In this document: positions 59,867-64,000 of the stretch, one piece after another
How positions within the stretch are numbered: the stretch's first letter is position 1
Layout: each line of letters opens with the position of its first letter
NCBI GenBank assembly: GCA_964545875.1
Contig: CAZJHH010000004.1
Coordinates: 248,001 to 312,000, forward strand
DNA: 64,000 bases
DNA from: DAIPKP01 sp964545875
GTDB taxonomy: Bacteria > Synergistota > Synergistia > Synergistales > Aminiphilaceae
Reading direction: 5' to 3'
Position numbers and translations under genes: made by a program
The notes under the pieces: model-generated
What the model was told of the DNA's origin: nothing
Database searches by the model: none
Seen by the model: the letters and a program-made list of their open reading frames with translations, nothing else

Positions 59867-61123
59867 TTACGGTATTTTCCGAAGATCCTCTTCCTCGAAA
59901 AGATTCCACCTCCGGGCCACCGCAAAGGACAGGCCGCAAAGAACGGCCCCCGGAAGAAGCGCGGAAAAACCGCAGAGCTCCACCAGAAAAACCACCGCCG
60001 CCACGGGAGTGTTTGCAGCTCCTCCAAGTACTGCGGCAGCCCCGAAAAGGGCAAAAAGCTCCGGAGCCAGGGAGAAAAGGTGCGCAAAAAAGGTTCCGCC
60101 CACAACTCCCACAAAAAAAGTGGGCCCCACCATCCCCGCACTTCCGCCAGCTCCCACGGTGATTCCCGTGGCAAGAGACTTCCAGAATCCCTGGAGGAGC
60201 AGAAGATTTCCCTCCCCCTGAAAGTGAAGAAGAAGGTCTCTCTGGCCGGTACCGCAAACGTGATACCCTGAAAGGACGTGTATGAGCAGCACCAGAAATC
60301 CTCCCCCAAGAGCTTTGGAAAGAGGGCTTTTCCAGAAAATCCGCACCCCCCGACGGGCATGTTTCAGTAAAATCACGTGAGATATGGCGAGAATGCCGAA
60401 AAAAAGGCCTCCTCCTATACAAAAAAGCAGGAAGGACGGGCTGAGGTCCGGAATCGAGGGAACCCGGACCATATGAGGATGGGGTATGAGTCCGAGCTCC
60501 CGGGAACATTTCCATGCCCAGAAGCTGCACCAGTATCCCCGGAGAAAGCGTTCTCCCGAAAAACCGTGAAAAAGGGGCTTTTCCAGGCTTTCCAGAACGA
60601 AGAGGGTAGCTCCCAGAGGAGTGCCGAGGAGGGCCGCCACACCTCCTGCGGCACCGCAGAAAAGATTTTCCCGAAGAGTGTTCTTTTCCGGAGAGGCGGC
60701 GGAAAAAAGGGCGGCCCCCACGTAGGCCGAGGGGCCCACGATACCGCCGCTTCCTCCGGAGGCGAGGGTGATGATGGTTCGCACTGCCTTGATCAGCCAT
60801 GCCAGAGGAGGAAAGGGGTTTTCCCGAGAGTAGAGGCACCGTAGGTTTTCCATGCCGTGCCCCGCAACTCCCGGAAAGAAACGCATTTCCAGAAGGGCAC
60901 AAAGAAAAAGCCCCCCCGGCAAGAGCAGTATCCGGCTCCAGGGAGCTTTTTCCACCTGCATTTCTCCGGCCCCGAGAACACCGATAAAACAGGAAACTCC
61001 TCCACCCACGAGAATTCCCAGGAGAGCCAGAAAAAACATCTCTTCCATTCCCCGAAAGAAAATCTGCTCTCTCGAAAGCGAGCATTCCCCCCGGAGACCA
61101 TCTCTCTCCAAGCGCCGTATCAC
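59867..61123 (-). CDS. ClC-family chloride channel or antiporter
   Basis: About 418 residues, ten or more membrane segments. I prefer the GTG at 61123, which has GGGAGG five bases upstream; ATGs at 61048 or 61039 are alternatives without a good site. Family blocks: GGSGGIVGPSAYVGAALF (about 125), AAGGVAALLGTPLGATLFVLE (about 155), and GAGGSAGMVGPTFFVG (about 330), then AANTPVAAVVFLVELCG. The GxExGP gating Glu of transporters reads GGIVGP here, so the gate Glu is missing, more like a channel or uncoupled carrier. Starts 137 bases after the acyltransferase gene. Confidence 0.85.
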   Translation of the reverse strand: MIRRLERDGLRGECSLSREQIFFRGMEEMFFLALLGILVGGGVSCFIGVLGAGEMQVEKAPWSRILLLPGGLFLCALLEMRFFPGVAGHGMENLRCLYSRENPFPPLAWLIKAVRTIITLASGGSGGIVGPSAYVGAALFSAASPEKNTLRENLFCGAAGGVAALLGTPLGATLFVLESLEKPLFHGFSGERFLRGYWCSFWAWKCSRELGLIPHPHMVRVPSIPDLSPSFLLFCIGGGLFFGILAISHVILLKHARRGVRIFWKSPLSKALGGGFLVLLIHVLSGYHVCGTGQRDLLLHFQGEGNLLLLQGFWKSLATGITVGAGGSAGMVGPTFFVGVVGGTFFAHLFSLAPELFALFGAAAVLGGAANTPVAAVVFLVELCGFSALLPGAVLCGLSFAVARRWNLFEEEDLRKIP

Positions 61124-61259
61124 ACATACCTCCCAGATCTTTTGCCATGTTTTTCCCAAAGGAAAACTCCCCGCACATACGTTTTTCTCTTTTTCCCACA
61201 CTTCTTTCTGCGTGAAAACATCCACGCCGGAAGATTCGGTAAGATTTTTATAAAGATTC

Positions 61260-63113
61260 CTATTCGGAGAAACCGGAACTTTCGAGATCTTTCTCGAGCA
61301 GATGCCGCATTTCCCGATATCCCCGGATAAGTTCCTCCCGGAATCGCTCCAGGGATGCTCCCAGGTGCACCCGGCTGGAGAGGCAGAAATGCAGTTCCTC
61401 CGAGAGAACAAGATAGCGCACGCCAAAACCCTCGTCCACCACGGGGCCGAATCCCGCAAGTTCAAGCCCCTTGGGGGCGCTGGTGCTGGTGGAAAGCACG
61501 TTGCGCAGGAGCACCTGCCATCCCGGAGAGAGAAAGAGCGAGGGCAAGGCCTTGATGCCCAAGGACTCCCCCTGGCGTTTGTAGATCTCCAAAAGCCCGT
61601 AAAGGTGCCTATCCACTCCGTGCCCCTTCCGACAGACCTTGGCTCGACGTACATGTTCCTCCACGGCCTCTCGCAGAGCAAGAGCCCGATCCTTCAAAGG
61701 AGCCTCCTCTTCCATAAGGCTTACAAAACGGCAGGATTGGGGCGAAACCGTGCGGATCGCCTCGGTGCGGCCATGAAGGAAACGTCGGGTCATGACGGGT
61801 TCGTAGCTGGTGCAGAAATTCCGAAAGGTTCGATACCGGGCAAGCTGCAATCCCATCTGCACGAAACCGTCGGGACTTACCTTGAGAGATTTTATGCGTT
61901 CCTTGCCGAACTCGTGGAAAAAGAGGGTGTGCAGGGTGGTTCGGCTGCAAAGATCGTCGTAGGTCTCCGCCGCCTCCCGGAGAAGCTTCCGGATTTCGGG
62001 AGAAAGCACCGGAAGCAGCTCCTGAAAGGCGTGCGGCGATTCTTCAGCTTCGGAAGAAACGCTGCACGCCACCTTATGAGATTGGAGAAACGCCGCCAGA
62101 GAGGAGATAATGGAGCCGTCCGTACCGGAATGTTCCATGTTGATGGCCCCCCGTCCCCGGGGCGTAACGATAAACTGCAGCGTTTTATCGAACCATCGAG
62201 AGCGCCCGTCCCCATGAAGCAGGGCTTCCGCCAGGGAATCCATGTCCGAAGGCTCCCGATGATCCAGGGCCATCACGAAAAGCGCCTCTTCCAGGGCATG
62301 AAGAAGAGCTCCGTTTTGCTCCGGGGCATGCTCCAGAAGCATTTCCCGCCCCCGGGCCCAGGCATCCCGGTTCCAGGTGGTGAAAAGCCCCAGGCTTTCT
62401 TCGTCGGGTACGGGGGGCCGGGGATCTTCGATAATCTCTCCCAGCACTCTTCGGAGTTGTTCAAAGGAACATGCTCTTCCCAAGCTGTCCAGAAGAAAAA
62501 TGCGATAGAAACGCCCCTTCCGAAGTACCATTATATGCCGGGGGTTCTCCACGGGCTCCGTCTCGGGAGAAACCATGTTGCGAAGGACATCCCGCCCTTT
62601 CCGGGGGATTCGGGAAGCCCCGAAAACCCTGCGGTACTGGGACATGCAGAGCGGCGCCTCCCCCTCCATGCCGGGAGGAAAGGATTCTTTTCTCAAAGCG
62701 TCATAAAGGGCCGCTGCTCCAAGAGCGAGAGCCGCCCCTCTCTCGGCCTGCTCCAAGGAGGCATTTCCTTCGGGCGATTCCAGAAGATAGAAAATGTTGC
62801 TGTGAATGGGAAGGGGAAGACGGCTGCAAAGATAGCTATCGTCCCAAAAAGGTTCGAGCCAGTTCGGCATGTCTTCCCGCAAAGCCCAGGTTTCGAGAGC
62901 CTGCTGCAGGATTTTTCCGTCCCCCGAAAGAGCGGAGAACTCCTCCACCGCCTTCCTGGTTCTCTTCCGCTGGAACTCGGACAGAAGAGGTTCGGTCCAC
63001 TCCAGAAAGCGCTCCATCGTTTCTTCCAGGGGAGGTACGGGAAGTCGGGGAAGCCCTCCCTGGAAGCCGAATGTTCCCACACCTTCGGGACAATGCTCCT
63101 TTACGGAACCCAT
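61260..63113 (-). CDS. Carnitine/choline O-acyltransferase family protein
   Basis: A 617-residue protein of the carnitine acyltransferase family, which moves acyl groups between CoA and carnitine or choline and is mainly known from eukaryotes. Close to full family length. Visible: the N-terminal LPRLPVPPLEETMERFL, the catalytic His in NMEHSGTDG (about residue 325), GHGVDRHLYGL (about 508), the STSTSAP substrate serine-threonine patch (about 546) and GFGPVVDEGFGVRY (about 560). AAAAGGAGGG precedes the ATG. No targeting signal: cytoplasmic. A quaternary-amine permease lies just upstream on the same strand, which fits carnitine or choline as partner. Confidence 0.9.
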   Translation of the reverse strand: MGSVKEHCPEGVGTFGFQGGLPRLPVPPLEETMERFLEWTEPLLSEFQRKRTRKAVEEFSALSGDGKILQQALETWALREDMPNWLEPFWDDSYLCSRLPLPIHSNIFYLLESPEGNASLEQAERGAALALGAAALYDALRKESFPPGMEGEAPLCMSQYRRVFGASRIPRKGRDVLRNMVSPETEPVENPRHIMVLRKGRFYRIFLLDSLGRACSFEQLRRVLGEIIEDPRPPVPDEESLGLFTTWNRDAWARGREMLLEHAPEQNGALLHALEEALFVMALDHREPSDMDSLAEALLHGDGRSRWFDKTLQFIVTPRGRGAINMEHSGTDGSIISSLAAFLQSHKVACSVSSEAEESPHAFQELLPVLSPEIRKLLREAAETYDDLCSRTTLHTLFFHEFGKERIKSLKVSPDGFVQMGLQLARYRTFRNFCTSYEPVMTRRFLHGRTEAIRTVSPQSCRFVSLMEEEAPLKDRALALREAVEEHVRRAKVCRKGHGVDRHLYGLLEIYKRQGESLGIKALPSLFLSPGWQVLLRNVLSTSTSAPKGLELAGFGPVVDEGFGVRYLVLSEELHFCLSSRVHLGASLERFREELIRGYREMRHLLEKDLESSGFSE

Positions 63114-63209
63114 GGATACGTTCCCTCCTTTTGCAATGAGGATGTTCCCCTTCCCGGAATATCCGAACTGCCATGCCTCCGAGGAGAGGGGGAGAAAAAC
63201 CTTTTTTCC

Positions 63210-63218
63210 ATGATAGCA
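63210..63218 (-). promoter_or_regulatory. Extended -10 before the acyltransferase gene
   Basis: TGC then TATCAT on the minus strand, about 90 bases before the ATG and just after the permease terminator; no clear -35. Confidence 0.4.
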
Positions 63219-63230
63219 CTTTCCTCCAAA

Positions 63231-63291
63231 AAGATGAGGGATACAAAAAGCCTCTCCGGGGAGAAATCTTTTGTGTATCCCTCATCTTCGA
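63231..63291 (-). terminator. Terminator of the permease operon
   Basis: A stem of about 20 bp (TGTATCCCTCATCTT and its complement, one bulge) with an inner CTCTCC/GGGGAG pairing, then TTTTT on the minus strand. Confidence 0.85.
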
Positions 63292-63314
63292 ATACGGCCG
63301 GGAAAGAGCACACT

Positions 63315-64000
63315 CTACCGTTTCGGGGGCTCCCACTTTTTGGCTATACCCTGGGTGATGCGGTCGATGACGATGGCCATGGCCACCACGCTTGCCCCGG
63401 CCTCGAAGCCTCTCCCCACGTCGATGCGGTTGATGGAGAGAAGTACCTCCTGTCCCAATCCCCGGGCACCGATCATGGAAGCCACCACCACCATGGCCAG
63501 AGCCATCATGGTGGTCTGGTTCACCCCCGCAAGAATGGAGGGCATGGCCAGGGGAATTCGCACCTCCCGGAGCAGCTGCCACCGGGTGGCTCCATAGGCG
63601 ATGGCGGCCTCTTCCACCGAAGAAGGCACTTGTTGAAGCCCCAGGGCAGTGAGCCGTATCACCGGGGGCAAGGCGTAGATGAGCGTGGCAAGTACTGCGG
63701 GAACCTTTCCCAGGCCGAAAAGCATCATGGCGGGAATGAGATAGACGAAGGAAGGCATGGTTTGCATGGCATCGAGCACGGGCTTCAGAACCAGAGCGGT
63801 TCCGGGAATTTCCGCCATGAGTACCCCCAGGGGAATTCCCAGGAAAAGCGCCAGAATGACCGCGGTACAAACCACCGAGAGAGTTTCCATGGCGAGCCCC
63901 CAAAGGCCGAAAACCCCGATAATGAAGGGAAGAAACGAGAGCACCAGGGTGGGGAGAATTTTTTTCGTGGTTCCCCAGACCGTAAAGGCCACCACACCGA
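63315..64000 (-). CDS. ProW/OpuAB-type ABC permease, cut by right edge
   Basis: C-terminal 228 or so residues of a glycine-betaine/carnitine/choline-type permease; the frame is open to the window edge, and ProW alignment suggests about 80-120 N-terminal residues are missing, so the GTG codons near 63995 are not the real start. Marks: PVLDAMQTMPSFVYLIPAMMLFGLG (about residues 70-95), ALPPVIRLTALGLQQVP and the EAA loop EEAAIAYGATRWQLLREVRIPLAMP that meets the ATPase. An orphan binding protein of matching type is at 10864-11862. Confidence 0.92.
   Translation of the reverse strand, partial: GVVAFTVWGTTKKILPTLVLSFLPFIIGVFGLWGLAMETLSVVCTAVILALFLGIPLGVLMAEIPGTALVLKPVLDAMQTMPSFVYLIPAMMLFGLGKVPAVLATLIYALPPVIRLTALGLQQVPSSVEEAAIAYGATRWQLLREVRIPLAMPSILAGVNQTTMMALAMVVVASMIGARGLGQEVLLSINRIDVGRGFEAGASVVAMAIVIDRITQGIAKKWEPPKR

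Noticed and set aside
59794..60360. 189-residue N-terminal extension of the PpiC-type protein
   Set aside because: It would cover the 3' end of the ClC gene out of frame, while a signal peptide and ribosome site define the start at 59793.
1..64000. tRNA, rRNA, CRISPR, transposon or phage genes
   Set aside because: Looked for T-loop sequences, spaced repeats, transposase and integrase motifs and found none convincing.

Overview
The window reads as an ordinary bacterial chromosome segment: about 50 protein genes, tightly packed on both strands, mostly with strong AAGGAGG-type ribosome sites and frequent 4-base ATGA-type overlaps. I see no rRNA, tRNA, CRISPR array, integrase or insertion sequence. 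Base composition is moderately GC-rich and even. The gene set points to an anaerobic, motile, amino-acid- and organic-acid-using bacterium: Fe-S L-serine ammonia-lyase, citrate lyase, nickel import, FdhD, two chemoreceptors, soluble lytic transglycosylase and SpoVS. A Synergistota-like host is my best inference, but no marker here proves it.

Layout. 1-842: tail of an unrecognised gene. 1007-7837: chemoreceptor plus EAL-CBS-GGDEF operon, L,D-transpeptidase, tag and glycerate 2-kinase. 8006-10766: operon of a 28-codon Phe-rich ORF, two Ddl-type ATP-grasp ligases and a GNAT acetyltransferase. 10864-13305: glycine-betaine-type binding protein and an Fe-S aldo/keto reductase. 13419-21105: citrate cluster (aconitase, monomeric isocitrate dehydrogenase, citDEF) behind an attenuator-like leader. 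21140-23917: LmeA-like protein and the niaP/niaR niacin pair. 24034-28887: tail-anchored protein, His-rich protein, LUD protein, serine permease and serine dehydratase. 28986-37240: TrkH/TrkA potassium uptake, a divergent asparaginase, TauE, PPC protein, YbaK-like editing protein and Slt. 37693-41930: citG, radical SAM, MATE and an RpiR regulator. 41978-45381: complete NikKMLQO nickel importer with a NikR-type operator. 45515-51669: FdhD, UPF0173 hydrolase, aspS, hisS, spoVS and cspA. 51855-58747: Tex, a small unknown protein, two paralogous amino-acid-binding proteins and a chemoreceptor. 58903-64000: PpiC-type isomerase, ClC-type channel, a carnitine/choline acyltransferase and a truncated ProW-type permease.

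How the parts fit. Aconitase, isocitrate dehydrogenase and citrate lyase join 2-oxoglutarate/glutamate to citrate, acetate and oxaloacetate; citG, needed for the lyase prosthetic group, lies 21 kb away, and citC and citX are not in the window. The serine permease and serine dehydratase form a uptake-and-deamination pair. The two binding proteins directly precede a chemoreceptor whose sensor carries the dCache amino-acid motif. The acyltransferase sits beside a quaternary-amine permease.

Most worth a second look: the ATP-grasp/GNAT/mini-ORF operon, the terminator-plus-Cys-rich-ORF leader in front of aconitase, the eukaryote-like carnitine acyltransferase, and two enzymes missing signature catalytic residues (asparaginase-like, FdhD). 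Promoter, operator and terminator calls were made by eye.
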